Source: Symbiodinium natans (Eukaryota; Sar; Dinophyceae; Suessiales; Symbiodiniaceae). Taken from it: a stretch of 64,000 nt of DNA. Of the stretch, positions 63,856 to 64,000 are shown in pieces. The position numbers were made by a program, and so were the translations under genes. Each line of letters starts with the position of its first letter. Positions within the stretch are counted from its first letter, which is position 1. Under the pieces are notes generated by a model. That model worked only from the letters and a program-made list of their open reading frames with translations, was not told the DNA's origin and ran no database searches. The stretch is from assembly GCA_905221605.1 (NCBI GenBank), contig CAJNDS010002680.1, forward strand, positions 184,001-248,000, in the 5' to 3' direction.

Positions 63856-63985
63856 CTTAGGGTTTAGGGTTTAGGGTTTGGGGTTTAGGGTTCAGGGTTG
63901 AGGGTTTAGGGTTTAGGGTTTAGGGTTCAGGGTTGAGGGTTGAGGGTTTAGGGTTTAGGGTTTTGGGTTTAGGGTTTAGGGGAGG
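63856..63985 (+). repeat. TTTAGGG/TTGAGGG array
   Basis: About fifteen units of TTTAGGG, TTCAGGG, TTGAGGG and TTTTGGG type after the exon candidate at 63794-63831, continuing almost to the window end. Confidence 0.95.
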
Positions 63986-64000
63986 AACCGAGGGTAGATG

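Noticed and set aside
63683-63985. Chromosome end (true telomere)
   Set aside because: Both orientations flank a possible exon and similar arrays occur throughout the window, so these are internal repeats.
1-64000. CRISPR array or bacterial operon
   Set aside because: Repeat spacing has no unique spacers of fixed length, and no prokaryotic gene organisation is present.
1-64000. tRNA, rRNA or dinoflagellate spliced-leader gene
   Set aside because: I found no cloverleaf with conserved A and B boxes, no conserved rRNA words and no spliced-leader core by eye; a covariance-model search would be decisive.

Overview
The window looks like nuclear DNA of a eukaryotic microalga, most probably a dinoflagellate (moderate confidence). 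Evidence: telomere-like TTTAGGG/CCCTAAA heptamers are scattered through almost all of it; there are no bacterial-style operons or long uninterrupted genes; very short GC-rich exons are separated by long low-complexity introns; and homologous exon pairs seem to use GT, GC and GA donors interchangeably with AG|G acceptors, a known dinoflagellate habit. No spliced-leader sequence, rRNA or tRNA was seen, so the assignment rests on architecture alone.

Layout. 1-3.2 kb: a minisatellite (490-2625) lying between two inverted arms of about 190 bp. 3.9-42.7 kb: an apparent single plus-strand gene made of more than 45 tiny exons (about 24-83 nt) rich in Ala, Glu, Gln, Leu, Arg and Lys, i.e. coiled-coil segments. 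Most exons are multiples of three and phase 0-0. Fourteen exons occur twice in the same order (15743-23755 and 25339-31771), separated by a recent 1.2 kb tandem duplication (about 23.7-26.1 kb). 43-60 kb: sparser exon candidates, less coiled-coil-like, on the same strand, among AT-rich microsatellites (43.7-44.1 kb), a 42-bp array (about 50 kb) and TTGAGGG/GGGTTGAATA arrays. 60.8-63.2 kb: a run of different tandem arrays with units of 42, 42, 61-63, about 75 and 14 bp.

The most notable pattern is strand-asymmetric. Exons tend to be preceded by CCCTAAA-type or poly-C sequence and followed by TTTAGGG-type or poly-G sequence. The two ends of an intron are therefore mutually complementary in the transcript, as if each intron carried telomere-like inverted termini. 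With the phase-symmetric exons and the collinear block duplication, this suggests a modular coiled-coil gene that grows by copying exon-intron units. Several hairpin (MITE-like) elements with clear terminal inverted repeats lie in the introns.

Exon boundaries are inferred from reading frame, AG|G acceptors and comparison of duplicated copies. They have not been checked against transcripts, and no exon could be assigned to a named protein family.
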